Positions 5,969-14,293 of a stretch of DNA of 18,972 bases are shown piece after piece. A model generated the notes under the pieces. It was not told the origin of the DNA and did no database searches. It worked only from the letters and a program-made list of their open reading frames with translations. Made by a program: the position numbers and the translations under genes. The stretch's first letter is position 1. The number at the start of each line of letters is the position of its first letter. Location: positions 1 to 18,972 of the forward strand of contig CAZHGD010000143.1 in the NCBI GenBank assembly GCA_964531735.1, in the 5' to 3' direction. Origin of the DNA: CAZHGD01 sp964531735 (lineage in GTDB: Bacteria; Armatimonadota; UBA10988).

Positions 5969-6835
5969 ATGGGCAATGAAGCGGCGGTTGGACCACAGGT
6001 CGCGGTGGTGCAGTTCCCGGGCGGCAACTGCGAGGCCGAGACGGCGCGCGCGATAGCCGCGGTGGGCTGCCGGCCCGAAGTGTTCCGCTGGAACCGCGAT
6101 GCCCGCGAGCTCGACCGCTTCGACGCGGTGGTGATCGGCGGCGGGTTCAGCTACCAGGACCGGGTCCGCTCCGGCGTGATTGCGGCCCGCGAGCCGATCT
6201 GCGCGCGCCTTGGTGGGCTGGCGGCCGATGGCAAACCGGTGCTGGGCATCTGCAACGGGGCGCAGGTGCTGGTGGAGACGGGCCTGGTGCCCGGCCTGGA
6301 GCCCGGCGCCATCGAGGTGGCACTGGCGCCCAACCGCATGATGCGCGAGGGGCGCGTGGTCCGCCGCGACTACTACTGCATTTGGACACAGGTGCGGCTG
6401 GCCGTGGCGCCGGAGCGCTGCGCGTTCACGCGGGCGTACCAGCCGGGCGCCGTGATGGCCTTGCCGATCGCGCATGGCGAGGGCCGCTTCGTCTCGCGCG
6501 AGGCGGGCCTGTTCGAGCAGTTGGCGGCGGCCGGCCAGATCGTCTGGCAGTACTGCGACCCGGCCGGTGAGGTCGGGCGCGACTTCCCGGTCAACCCGAA
6601 CGGGTCGACCATGGCCGCTGCGGCGCTGTGCAACCCAGCGGGCAACGCGATGGCCATCATGCCGCATCCCGAGCGGGCCTCCTGGCTGCGGCAGGTGCCC
6701 CAGGACCTGCCGGGCGACGATGGCGACCGGCGGCGGGCGGCCTGGGGTCGGCCGGCCGAACTGGCGGGCGCCGGGCCGGGCCGCGGCGTGTTCGAGTCGC
6801 TGGCGCAGTCGCTGCGGGCGATGGTGGCGGCGTGA
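5969..6835 (+). CDS. purQ: Phosphoribosylformylglycinamidine synthase subunit PurQ (glutaminase)
   Basis: PurQ supplies ammonia from glutamine to PurL in the fourth step of purine synthesis (FGAR to FGAM). The class I amidotransferase triad is visible: nucleophile Cys95 in GICNGAQ, His233 and Glu235 in MPHPE. PurQ signatures VVQFPGGNCEAET (13-25), GGGFSYQDR and IAHGEGRF (167-174) are present. At 288 residues it is longer than the usual 220-235; about 30 of the extra residues lie between PHPE and the final helix (240-272). In-frame ATGs at 5954 and 5960 are alternatives; 5969 has GAGG nine bases upstream. The PurS-like partner follows; PurL is not in the window. Confidence 0.9.
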   Translation: MGNEAAVGPQVAVVQFPGGNCEAETARAIAAVGCRPEVFRWNRDARELDRFDAVVIGGGFSYQDRVRSGVIAAREPICARLGGLAADGKPVLGICNGAQVLVETGLVPGLEPGAIEVALAPNRMMREGRVVRRDYYCIWTQVRLAVAPERCAFTRAYQPGAVMALPIAHGEGRFVSREAGLFEQLAAAGQIVWQYCDPAGEVGRDFPVNPNGSTMAAAALCNPAGNAMAIMPHPERASWLRQVPQDLPGDDGDRRRAAWGRPAELAGAGPGRGVFESLAQSLRAMVAA

Positions 6836-6860
6836 CCCCAGGTGGCGAAAGGCCGGGACG

Positions 6861-7394
6861 ATGAAGACCCCGATTGAACTGCTGGTCTGGCTGAAGATCC
6901 CCGATGTGACGGCGCTGACGGCGCGCCGAGCGCTACAGCGGCGCATGGGTTACGGCGAGGTGTTGGCCGACCTCAAGCGGGCCGACTGGTGGCGGCTCGA
7001 GGTCGAGGCGGCCGACGAGCCGGCGGCGCTGGCGCTGGGCCACGAGCTGGCCGAGCAGACGACCTGCTTCGTGAACCCGAACAAGCACCTGTACCGCGTC
7101 GCCAGCCACGCCGGGGCCATCGAGGCGCCTGATGGCCTGACGGCAGTCGGCGTGCTGACTGGCTTCGACGGTGACGCCTCGGCCGACCTGACGGCGCAGG
7201 CCCTGCGGGGCCGGCTGGGCTATGGCGACACGGTCGGCCAGGTAGAGCGCGGCACGCTGTGGACGTTCCTGCTGCGCGAGCCCGACCTGGACCGCGCGCG
7301 CGCGCTGGCTGAGGCGATGACCGTGACCTCCAATCGCGAACACGGTCTGCTCATCAACCCGCACTCCATGTGGTGGCGCTGGGCCGGGTGTTGA
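6861..7394 (+). CDS. purS: Double PurS-like protein (two tandem PurS folds)
   Basis: PurS is normally a protein of about 80 residues that bridges PurQ and PurL. This 177-residue protein reads as two copies. The first (about 4-80) has VWLKIPDVTALTARRAL, a GYGEVL turn and WWRLEVEA. The second (about 95-172) has VGVLTGFDGDASADLTAQAL, GYGDTV and LWTFLLRE. Each ends in an equivalent VNPNKHLYRV or INPHSMWWRW segment. The repeated L-x-GYG-x-x-(V/L) spacing supports duplication and fusion. The ATG lies 25 bases after purQ, with AAAGG upstream. Identification rests on the fold pattern and on purQ next door. Confidence 0.75.
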   Translation: MKTPIELLVWLKIPDVTALTARRALQRRMGYGEVLADLKRADWWRLEVEAADEPAALALGHELAEQTTCFVNPNKHLYRVASHAGAIEAPDGLTAVGVLTGFDGDASADLTAQALRGRLGYGDTVGQVERGTLWTFLLREPDLDRARALAEAMTVTSNREHGLLINPHSMWWRWAGC

Positions 7395-7397
7395 TGG

Positions 7398-9356
7398 GTG
7401 GCGAGCATGGACGCTTTGCTGGCGGTGACCGACGCGGCCGTGCTGGCCGTGCCGACCGCTGGTGAGGGCCCGGCCGGCAGTCTGCCGCTGACCGCGGAGC
7501 GCCTGCGCCAGACCAGCAGCGGTGACCTGTTCGGCTGGACGCAGAACGCCGGCATGGGCTGGGATCCGGCGCGGCTCGACCGCCCCGAGGTGCTGCTGCT
7601 CAGCACGTCGGGCGGGCTGAGCGCCGCCGACGGCGCGCCGGTGGCGCTCGGGTACCACACCGGGCACTGGGAGAACCACCTGCAGGTGGCCGAGGCGGCT
7701 CGCGAGCTGGCGGACCTCGGCGCGCTGCCCTTCGCGGCGGCCTGCACCGACCCCTGTGACGGGCGCACGCAGGGCACGCCCGGCATGATGGACTCCCTGC
7801 CCTATCGCAATGACGCCGCGATTCTCTTTCGCCGGCTGATCCGCTCGTTACCGACGCGCCGGGGCGTGCTCGGTGTCGCCACCTGTGACAAAGGGCTGCC
7901 GGCGCTGATGATGGCCCTGGCCGCGGCGCGCGACCTGCCGGTGGTGCTGGTGCCCGGTGGGGTGACGCTGCCGGCGCGCGGCGGCGAGGACGCGGCGACG
8001 GTGCAGAGCCTGAGCGCGCGGTTCAGCCAGGGCCAGGTGACGCTCGAGCAGGCCGCTCGACTGGCCTGCATGGCCTGTGGCTCGGCGGGCGGCGGTTGCC
8101 AGTTTCTCGGTACCGCGGGCACGGCGCAAGTGGTGGCGGAGGCGCTCGGCCTGACGGTGACCCACGCGGCGCTGGCGCCCTCGGGCAGCGCCATCTGGCT
8201 GGAGCTGGCGCGGCGGAGCGCGCAGGCGCTGCTGCGGCAGGTGGCGCACGGCCTGAGCGCCGCGGACCTGGTGACCGATGGGGCCGTGGCCAACGCCATG
8301 GCCGTCCACGCGGCGTTCGGCGGCAGCACCAATCTGCTGCTGCACCTGCCGGCGGTGGCCCACGCCGCTGGCTGCCGCCGCCCCACGGTGCAGGACTGGC
8401 TGGCGGTCAACCGCGCCGTGCCTCGCCTCGTCGACGTGCTGCCGAACGGTCCCGTCGCGCACCCGACGGTGCGGGTGTTCCTGGCCGGCGGCGTACCCGA
8501 GGTGATGCTGCACCTGCGGTCGCTGGGCCTGCTCGACCTCACGGCGCTGACCGCGGCCGGCACTACGCTGGGCCAGGCCCTGGACGAGTGGGCGGGCAGT
8601 GAGCGCCGTCGGCGCCTGCGCGACCGGCTGTACGAAGTGGACGGTGTCGACCCCGACCGTGTCATCTACTCGCCTGCCCGAGCCCGTGAGGCCGGACTGA
8701 CCAGCACCGTGGTGTTCCCGGTGGGCAACCTGGCGCCCGAGGGCTCGGTGGTCAAGGCCACCGGCATCGATCCGTCGGTGGTCGCTGAGGACGGCGTCTA
8801 TCGCCACCAGGGCCCGGCCAAGGTGTTCACCACCGAGCGGGCGGCCATCGAGGCGATCAAGCGGGGTGCTGTCAACGCCGGCGAGGTGATGGTCTTGTGT
8901 TCGCGTGGTCCGCTCGGCTCAGGCATGGAGGAAACGGCCCAGGTCACGTTGGCGCTGAAGCACCTGCCGTTCGGCAAGCACGTGGCGCTGCTGACCGATG
9001 GGCGCTTCAGCGGCGTGAGCACCGGGGCCTGCATCGGCCACATCGGTCCCGAAGCGCTGGCCGGCGGGCCGATCGGCAAGGTGCTCGACGGTGACGTGAT
9101 CCGCATCGTCGTCGACCGGGTCAACTTGGTGGGCGAGATCGACCTGGTCGGTCACGGCGCCGTGGTGGCCGACGCGGCGTGGGGGCAGGCGACGCTGGCG
9201 AGCCGGTCGTCGCGGCCCGATCTGCAGGCCGATCCGGGCCTGCCGGCCGACACGCGGCTGTGGGCGCACTTGCAGGCCGCGGCGGGCGGCACCTGGGGTG
9301 GCTGCGTGTACGACGTGGAGGCCATCCTGGCGCGGCTGGCCGGACAGGAGCGGTGA
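7398..9356 (+). CDS. yjhG: IlvD/Edd-family dehydratase, YjhG/YagF (D-xylonate dehydratase) type
   Basis: This 652-residue cytoplasmic Fe-S enzyme is predicted to dehydrate D-xylonate or a similar sugar acid to its 2-keto-3-deoxy form. It resembles E. coli YjhG along its length: SGDLFGWTQNAGMGW near 41-55, DPCDGRTQGTPGM, ATCDKGLPALMMALA, GGGCQFLGTAGTAQVVAE, AHPTVRVFLAGGVPEVMLHL and GPEALAGGPIGK. Likely cluster cysteines are C120, C163 and C234. The family's active-site Ser is in DGRFSGVSTG. YjhG-type enzymes are longer than IlvD (about 560), and this length fits. The start is GTG 7398, or ATG 7407 with GGTGG upstream. It begins three bases after purS. Substrate is inferred from subfamily only. 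Confidence 0.9.
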   Translation: MASMDALLAVTDAAVLAVPTAGEGPAGSLPLTAERLRQTSSGDLFGWTQNAGMGWDPARLDRPEVLLLSTSGGLSAADGAPVALGYHTGHWENHLQVAEAARELADLGALPFAAACTDPCDGRTQGTPGMMDSLPYRNDAAILFRRLIRSLPTRRGVLGVATCDKGLPALMMALAAARDLPVVLVPGGVTLPARGGEDAATVQSLSARFSQGQVTLEQAARLACMACGSAGGGCQFLGTAGTAQVVAEALGLTVTHAALAPSGSAIWLELARRSAQALLRQVAHGLSAADLVTDGAVANAMAVHAAFGGSTNLLLHLPAVAHAAGCRRPTVQDWLAVNRAVPRLVDVLPNGPVAHPTVRVFLAGGVPEVMLHLRSLGLLDLTALTAAGTTLGQALDEWAGSERRRRLRDRLYEVDGVDPDRVIYSPARAREAGLTSTVVFPVGNLAPEGSVVKATGIDPSVVAEDGVYRHQGPAKVFTTERAAIEAIKRGAVNAGEVMVLCSRGPLGSGMEETAQVTLALKHLPFGKHVALLTDGRFSGVSTGACIGHIGPEALAGGPIGKVLDGDVIRIVVDRVNLVGEIDLVGHGAVVADAAWGQATLASRSSRPDLQADPGLPADTRLWAHLQAAAGGTWGGCVYDVEAILARLAGQER

Positions 9357-9358
9357 GG

Positions 9359-10171
9359 GTGGACTGGAGTCGCATCCGGGCGGTGGCGCTCGACTTCGAC
9401 GGCACGTTGCTCGATCCGGGCCACCACATCCGGCCCGTGGCGCGTGAGGCCATCCGCCGGGCGGCGGCGGCGGGGGTGCGGGTCTGCTCGGCGTCGGGGC
9501 GTGAGCTGGACAACCAGGTGGCGATCCTGGCGCTGAACGAACTGGGTGCCGAGACCGGGCTGCTGGCCGCCCTCTGCTGCGACGAACGCTCGGTCTGGCT
9601 GTGGCGCGACGGCCAGTACGTCGCGCACGAGCCCTGGAACGGCCGGATGGAAGCGACCTGGGCCCGGCTCTGGCCGCTGGCGCGAGAGCTTCGTGAGGCC
9701 ACGGCGACGGCCCTGGTGGCGCAGGGGCTCAGCGTACACGAGCACCTCACCGAGGAACTGATGCAGGCCCGTGGGCTGGCCGACCTGGCGTTCGACAGCG
9801 AAGCCGACGCTGTCCGTGCCGCGGGCCTGATGAGTGCGTTGGCGGCCGCGCGCACCGACGAGCTGATGGTGACGCAGAACTGGGGGTTGGCCATGCTGTT
9901 GGCGCGGGTCGGCGGCAAGGGCCGCGCCACCGCCGAGATGGCCCGCGCATTGGGTCTGCGGCCGGACGAGATGCTGGCCGTGGGCGACCGCAACAACGAC
10001 ACGCCGATGCTGGACGGCTCGGCTGGGCTGGCGGCGGCCTGCGTCGGCAACGCCGTGCCCGAGATCCAGGCGCTGGTGCGGTCGCAAGGCGGGTATGTGG
10101 CGCAGGACGAGCTCGGCGGCGGCGTGGCGGAGATCCTCTCGTTGGTGACCGACGGGCAACGCGACGCCTGA
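9359..10171 (+). CDS. HAD-IIB (Cof-type) phosphatase
   Basis: This 270-residue haloacid-dehalogenase phosphatase has all four motifs. Motif I is DFDGTLLD (Asp12 nucleophile, Asp14), motif II is the Ser in SASGRE (about 46), motif III is Lys187 in GGKGRA, and motif IV is GDRNNDTPML with Asp210 and Asp214. The large cap between motifs II and III is of C2B (Cof) type. Such enzymes remove phosphate from sugar phosphates, PLP or nucleotides; the substrate here is unknown. The GTG at 9359 has AGGAG eight bases upstream, whereas the GTG at 9353 is too close to that site. The gene follows the dehydratase by two bases, so translational coupling is likely. Confidence 0.9.
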   Translation: MDWSRIRAVALDFDGTLLDPGHHIRPVAREAIRRAAAAGVRVCSASGRELDNQVAILALNELGAETGLLAALCCDERSVWLWRDGQYVAHEPWNGRMEATWARLWPLARELREATATALVAQGLSVHEHLTEELMQARGLADLAFDSEADAVRAAGLMSALAAARTDELMVTQNWGLAMLLARVGGKGRATAEMARALGLRPDEMLAVGDRNNDTPMLDGSAGLAAACVGNAVPEIQALVRSQGGYVAQDELGGGVAEILSLVTDGQRDA

Positions 10172-10225
10172 GCCACCAGCTGCGGTCGGTTGCGGGTGCG
10201 GGGGCTGGGCAGGAAGGACGAAGCC

Positions 10226-11659
10226 ATGCCGGGCACGGTGCTCTGGCTGCGTCAGGATCTGCGACTGGCCGACCACCCGGCCCTGACGGCGGCGGCGAAG
10301 CGCGGGCCGGTGGTGCCGGTCTATGTCTGGGCGCCCCACGAAGAGGGCGACCACCCGCCCGGCGCGGCCTCGCGCTGGTGGCTGCACCATTCCTTGGTGG
10401 CCCTCGACACCGCGCTGCGCGAGGCGGGCTCGCGTCTGGTGCTCCGCTGCGGTGACAGCCTGGCGGAACTGCGCGCGGTGTGTGCCGAGTGCGGCGCCGA
10501 TGCGGTCTACTGGACGCGACGTTACGAACCGGCGGCGCGGGCCCGTGATGCCGCGGTGGCGGCGGCGCTGGCGGGCGACGGCAGCGAGTGCCGCGAGTTC
10601 GGCGGGTCACTGCTCTACGAACCCGACGAGGTGGCGACGCAGGCGGAGCAGCGGCCGTACGTGGTGTTCGCGCCATACTGGCGTGCCTGTGCCGAGCTGG
10701 GCGAGCCGGCCCCACCGCTACCGGTGCCGCGCCTGGCGCCGGTCGAGCGGTGGCCGGCGATGGTGGCGTTGGCACACCTGGGCCTGCTGCCGACGGTGGC
10801 CTGGGACGCCGGGCTGCGGGCGGCCTGGAGGCCGGGCCTGGCCGGCTGGCGCGGCGACTGGAAACACTTCGCGCGGCGATGCCTGCGTGACTATGCCGAG
10901 GACCGCGACCGGCCGGACTACGATGGCACGTCGAGACTGTCGCCCCACCTGCACTTCGGCGAGGTCTCACCGCGTCAGGTGTGGCATGACGTGTGCGAGG
11001 CGAGCGAGTTGCACTTCGCGGCGCATGTCGACCCGTTCCTGCGGCAACTCGGCTGGCGCGAGTTCGCGCACCACGTGCTGTGGCACTTCCCTCACACGGC
11101 GGCGCATCCGTTACGCGAGCGGTTCGCCGACTTTCCCTGGGAAGACAACCAGGCGGCGCTGCGGGCCTGGCAGCGCGGCGCCACCGGCCACCCGTTGGTC
11201 GACGCGGCGATGCGGCAGTTGTGGGAGACCGGCTGGATGCACAACCGGTTGCGAATGGTGGTGGCGTCCTTCCTGACCAAGCACCTGCTGGTGCCGTGGC
11301 AGGCCGGTGCGGCCTGGTTCCAGGACACGCTGGTCGATGCCGATCTGGCCAACAACACGCTCGGCTGGCAATGGACCGCCGGCTGCGGGGCTGATGCCGC
11401 GCCGTACTACCGCATCTTCAACCCGGTCAAGCAGGCCGCCGACTACGACCCGGACGGTGCGTTCCTCGCGAGTTGGCTGCCGGAACTGGCCGGTCTGCCT
11501 CTCGCGCGGCGCGCGGCACCGTGGACAGCTACGCCGGCCGAACTGGCCCGGGCGGGTGTGCAACTGGGCCAGACCTATCCGCTGCCGCTGGTCGACCACG
11601 CCGCCGCGCGGACGCGCGCACTGGCCGCTTACGAGACGATTCGGCGCCACGTGGTATGA
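10226..11659 (+). CDS. phr: Deoxyribodipyrimidine (CPD) photolyase
   Basis: This 477-residue flavoprotein splits cyclobutane pyrimidine dimers with blue light. The N-terminal antenna domain opens with VLWLRQDLRLADHPAL. The FAD domain has SPHLHFGEVSPRQVW, WREFAHHVLW and WMHNRLRM (337-344). Asn377 in NNTLGW is the photolyase-type residue at flavin N5, and the electron-transfer Trp triad (W305, W358, W381) is intact. Met344 after NRLR is typical of CPD enzymes; (6-4) photolyases have His there. The ATG has AGGAAGGA seven bases upstream; a GTG at 10190 in the same frame lacks this. The stop codon overlaps the likely -10 box of rnpB. Confidence 0.96.
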   Translation: MPGTVLWLRQDLRLADHPALTAAAKRGPVVPVYVWAPHEEGDHPPGAASRWWLHHSLVALDTALREAGSRLVLRCGDSLAELRAVCAECGADAVYWTRRYEPAARARDAAVAAALAGDGSECREFGGSLLYEPDEVATQAEQRPYVVFAPYWRACAELGEPAPPLPVPRLAPVERWPAMVALAHLGLLPTVAWDAGLRAAWRPGLAGWRGDWKHFARRCLRDYAEDRDRPDYDGTSRLSPHLHFGEVSPRQVWHDVCEASELHFAAHVDPFLRQLGWREFAHHVLWHFPHTAAHPLRERFADFPWEDNQAALRAWQRGATGHPLVDAAMRQLWETGWMHNRLRMVVASFLTKHLLVPWQAGAAWFQDTLVDADLANNTLGWQWTAGCGADAAPYYRIFNPVKQAADYDPDGAFLASWLPELAGLPLARRAAPWTATPAELARAGVQLGQTYPLPLVDHAAARTRALAAYETIRRHVV

Positions 11660-11660
11660 T
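11655..11660 (+). promoter_or_regulatory. Probable -10 box of rnpB, overlapping the phr stop codon
   Basis: TATGAT differs from TATAAT at one position and ends seven bases before the first paired base of RNase P RNA (11668), the correct distance for a start site. Its bases include the phr TGA stop (11657-11659). No good -35 is visible (CGAGAC at a 17-base spacing, TTACGA at 20), so the promoter may rely on the -10 and its upstream TGG (11652-11654). Confidence 0.55.
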
Positions 11661-11667
11661 GAGCGGC

Positions 11668-12014
11668 GAGAGTGGGCCAGGCGGTCACGCCCGGCCGCGT
11701 GTCGGGTGAGGAAAGTCCGGTCTCCACAGGGCAGGGCGCTGGGTAACGCCCAGGCAGGGCGACCTGACGGACAGTGCCACAGAGAACAGACCGCCGCGGG
11801 CCATGGCCCGCGGTAAGGGTGAAACGGTGGGGTAAGAGCCCACCAGACGGCCGGGTGACCGGTCGTGCTCGGCAAACCCCGCTCGGAGCAAGCCCAAGCA
11901 GTGGGAGTTGAGGCGGCCCGCCGATCCCACGGGTAGGGTGCATGAGGCGGTTGGCAACAACCGTCCCAGATAGATGATCGCCCGCGACAGAAACCGGCTT
12001 ATCGGCCCACTCTC
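11668..12014 (+). ncRNA. rnpB: RNase P RNA, bacterial class A
   Basis: This is the catalytic RNA of the enzyme that matures tRNA 5' ends. The P1 helix closes perfectly: GAGAGTGGGCC (11668-11678) with GGCCCACTCTC (12004-12014). The universal blocks are in order: GAGGAAAGTCCGG (11708-11720), ACAGAGAACAGACCGCC, GGTAAGGGTGAAACGGTG, GGTAAGAGCCCACCA, AGATAGATGATCGCC (11968-11982) and ACAGAAACCGGCTTAT. The order and the P4-type pairing (GGAAAGTCC region with GATAGATGATC) are those of the A type. The RNA begins eight bases after phr. Confidence 0.97.
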
Positions 12015-12304
12015 TTCCTCTTCCTGTCCCCCGCCCGAGTGGCCAACTCGTCACACCAAGAGCGAGGAGGCCGCTGTCACCGCGCCTGAATGTAACGCGC
12101 CACTACGCGATATGCCATGCAGGGCTGCCAGCGACATAGTCGCGTTGCCATAACGGCGCTCTCGGCCCGAAGATAACGTCTCTGTGTACCGGGGTGGTTA
12201 CAGGTGCGTAAAGGTCGTGCGGGTGAAGGCGATGCCTAACGCATGGAGCGGGCGGGCGCGGCGGCGGCGGGTATGGCCGTGACGACGGGCTGGAGAACAG
12301 AACG
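12015..12304. other. Non-coding gap between rnpB and the first chemoreceptor gene
   Basis: No supported gene lies in these 290 bases. The stretch just after rnpB is pyrimidine-rich (TCTTCCTCTTCCTGTCCCCC), and a small CGAGT/ACTCG hairpin at 12036-12050 is the only candidate rnpB terminator. Slightly AT-richer patches at 12089-12119 and 12167-12178 could hold the receptor promoter, but no hexamer pair with good spacing could be assigned. ATGC/GCAT at 12232-12244 is too short to interpret. Confidence 0.5.
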
Positions 12305-14278
12305 ATGATGAAGAACGCCAAGCTGGGCCAGCGGATTGGGATGGGATTTGGCGTCCTGATCCTCATTGCCGTGGCGCTGGGTGGACTGGCGGTGGTGAAC
12401 ATGACGCGCGTCAAGGGCCAAGCGCAGACGCTGGCCAGCGAGCACGTCAAGGCGTGGTCGGTGGCCAATGACGTCGAGCGCGAGTCGCTGGGCACCATGT
12501 ATGCCATGCGGCTGTACAACACCACGCGCGAGGCCAAGGACTTCGACAAGGTGGCTGAGCACCTCAAGTCGGTGCAGGCGGGCCTCGACCAGGCGGCCAA
12601 GCTGAGCCAGCAGTCGCGTAATCTGGCCAAACTGAAGGAGAACGCGGCCAAGGCGACGGCGTTGGTGCAGCAGTACGAGCAGATGGCGCAGCAGACCAAG
12701 GCGTACAACGACCAGATTGAGGCGGCGCTGGCCGAGATGGACAAGCAAGGCAAGGTCTGGCTGGACAGTGCCAATACCTACGTCAAGGCCATGGAGGACA
12801 AGCAGAAGGCCGAACTCGCCAGCGGCATGTCGGGCGACAAGGGGCTCGAGCGCGCCCAGAAGCTCAAGCTCGCCAACGACGTCCTGGGTTTGGGCAACGC
12901 GATCCGCCTTGGCGCGTGGAAGGGGCTGGCCGAACGCTCGCCGGAGATCGCCGAGAAGACGCTGCCGAACTTCGAGGAGATGGCCAAGAAGTACGAAGCG
13001 CTGCGGGCGGCCACGGTGGAGCAGGCCAACCTCGACCGCATCGCGGCCAACGAGAAGGCGGCCGAAGCCTACAAGAAGGCGATGACCACGCTGATCACCA
13101 GCTTCAGGGCCGTCACCGAGTTGGGCGCGCAGCGCCAAGCGGTGGCGGACCAGGTGGTGGCGGCGGCTCTCGAGACGGCCAAGGGCAGCCAGGAAGACGC
13201 GACCAAGATTGCCAACGGCGCGAGCACCGCGCTGGGCGCCTCCACGTCGGTCATGGTGGTCGGGCTGCTGGCGGCGGTAGTGATCGGTGTCTTCCTCGCG
13301 GTGAGCCTGACAAGAGGCATCACCGGGCCGCTGTTCCGCGTCATCGACGGTCTGGGGCGTGGCAGCGCGCAGGTCTCGTCGGCTTCGGGCCAGGTCAGCT
13401 CGTCGAGCCAGCAGTTGGCCGAAGGCGCCAGCGAGCAGGCCAGCAGCCTGGAAGAGACCTCGGCGGCGCTGGAAGAGATGGCCTCGATGACCTCGCAGAA
13501 CGCGGACAACGCGAAGCAGGCCAATGCCATGGCGGCGCAGGCGCGCGATGCCGCGGAAGCCGGCAGCCAGGCCATGGAGAAAATGAGCGACGCCATCGGG
13601 CGCATCAAGAACAGCTCCGATGAGACCGCGAAGATCCTCAAGACGATCGATGAGATCGCCTTCCAGACCAACCTGCTGGCCCTGAACGCGGCGGTGGAAG
13701 CGGCGCGCGCCGGCGAGGCGGGCAAGGGCTTCGCCGTGGTGGCCGAGGAGGTGCGGAACCTGGCGCAGCGCAGCGCCGAGGCGGCCAAGTCGACGGCGTC
13801 GCTGATCGAGCAGTCGCAGCACGAGGCGGACCAGGGCGTGACGGCATCGACGCAGGTCGGCGATATCCTGGGCCGGATCGTCGGTGCCGCGAAGAACGTG
13901 GCCGATCTGCTGGCCGAGGTGGCTGCGGCGACCAACGAGCAGGCGCAGGGGATCCAGCAGGTCAACCAGGCGGTCAACCAGATGGACCACGTGACGCAGT
14001 CGAACGCGGCCAGCGCCGAAGAAGCGGCCTCGGCGAGCGAGGAGCTGTCGGCGCAGGCGCGCGAGATGAGCGAGATGGTCCAGGTGCTGGTGGACATGGT
14101 CGGCGGCGACAACCGGGGCGCGCGCCCGATGCCGGCGCCGGCGCGGACCAGCACGGCGGTGTCGGTGGCGCAGCCGCCGCACCGGCGCGTGGCGCGGGTG
14201 TCGAGCAACGGGCAGGCCGACCGCCAACCCAGCCCCGAGGCGGTCATCCCGATGGGCGACGACCTGGGCGACTTCTAG
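12305..14278 (+). CDS. Methyl-accepting chemotaxis protein, copy 1
   Basis: This 657-residue inner-membrane receptor has TM1 at about 13-33, a long helical periplasmic sensor (34-314) of HBM-like size, and TM2 at about 315-335. Only one HAMP-like helix (RGITGPLFRVIDGLGRG, 338-353) follows before the cytoplasmic coiled coil. The hairpin tip, EIAFQTNLLALNAAVEAARA (450-469), binds CheA and CheW. A flexible Pro/Ala-rich linker ends in VIPMGDDLGDF. The start is ATG 12305 (a second ATG follows at once). It aligns without gaps with the copy at 16848 over about 600 residues. The ligand is unknown. cheW follows. Confidence 0.95.
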   Translation: MMKNAKLGQRIGMGFGVLILIAVALGGLAVVNMTRVKGQAQTLASEHVKAWSVANDVERESLGTMYAMRLYNTTREAKDFDKVAEHLKSVQAGLDQAAKLSQQSRNLAKLKENAAKATALVQQYEQMAQQTKAYNDQIEAALAEMDKQGKVWLDSANTYVKAMEDKQKAELASGMSGDKGLERAQKLKLANDVLGLGNAIRLGAWKGLAERSPEIAEKTLPNFEEMAKKYEALRAATVEQANLDRIAANEKAAEAYKKAMTTLITSFRAVTELGAQRQAVADQVVAAALETAKGSQEDATKIANGASTALGASTSVMVVGLLAAVVIGVFLAVSLTRGITGPLFRVIDGLGRGSAQVSSASGQVSSSSQQLAEGASEQASSLEETSAALEEMASMTSQNADNAKQANAMAAQARDAAEAGSQAMEKMSDAIGRIKNSSDETAKILKTIDEIAFQTNLLALNAAVEAARAGEAGKGFAVVAEEVRNLAQRSAEAAKSTASLIEQSQHEADQGVTASTQVGDILGRIVGAAKNVADLLAEVAAATNEQAQGIQQVNQAVNQMDHVTQSNAASAEEAASASEELSAQAREMSEMVQVLVDMVGGDNRGARPMPAPARTSTAVSVAQPPHRRVARVSSNGQADRQPSPEAVIPMGDDLGDF

Positions 14279-14293
14279 CGTGGCCCAACGCGA

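Noticed and set aside
5834..6946. N-terminal extension of the LysM frame to 499 residues on the minus strand
   Set aside because: The extra 372 residues lie antisense to purQ, are Arg/His-rich and lack a ribosome-binding site at the far start; the ATG at 5830 has GGGGAGAA and a signal sequence right after it.
12160..12245. Short matches (GCTCTCGG, GGTGCGTAA) shared by the upstream regions of both receptor genes, considered as a c-di-GMP riboswitch or a shared promoter
   Set aside because: The spacing between the blocks differs (about 46 versus 77 bases), the GEMM core is not present, and no sigma-28 pair with correct spacing could be drawn.
12236..14227. A 663-codon open frame on the minus strand across the first chemoreceptor gene
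   Set aside because: It is the antisense shadow of a high-G+C gene; the plus-strand product is an unmistakable MCP, while the minus product is a His/Arg/Leu-rich sequence with no domain.
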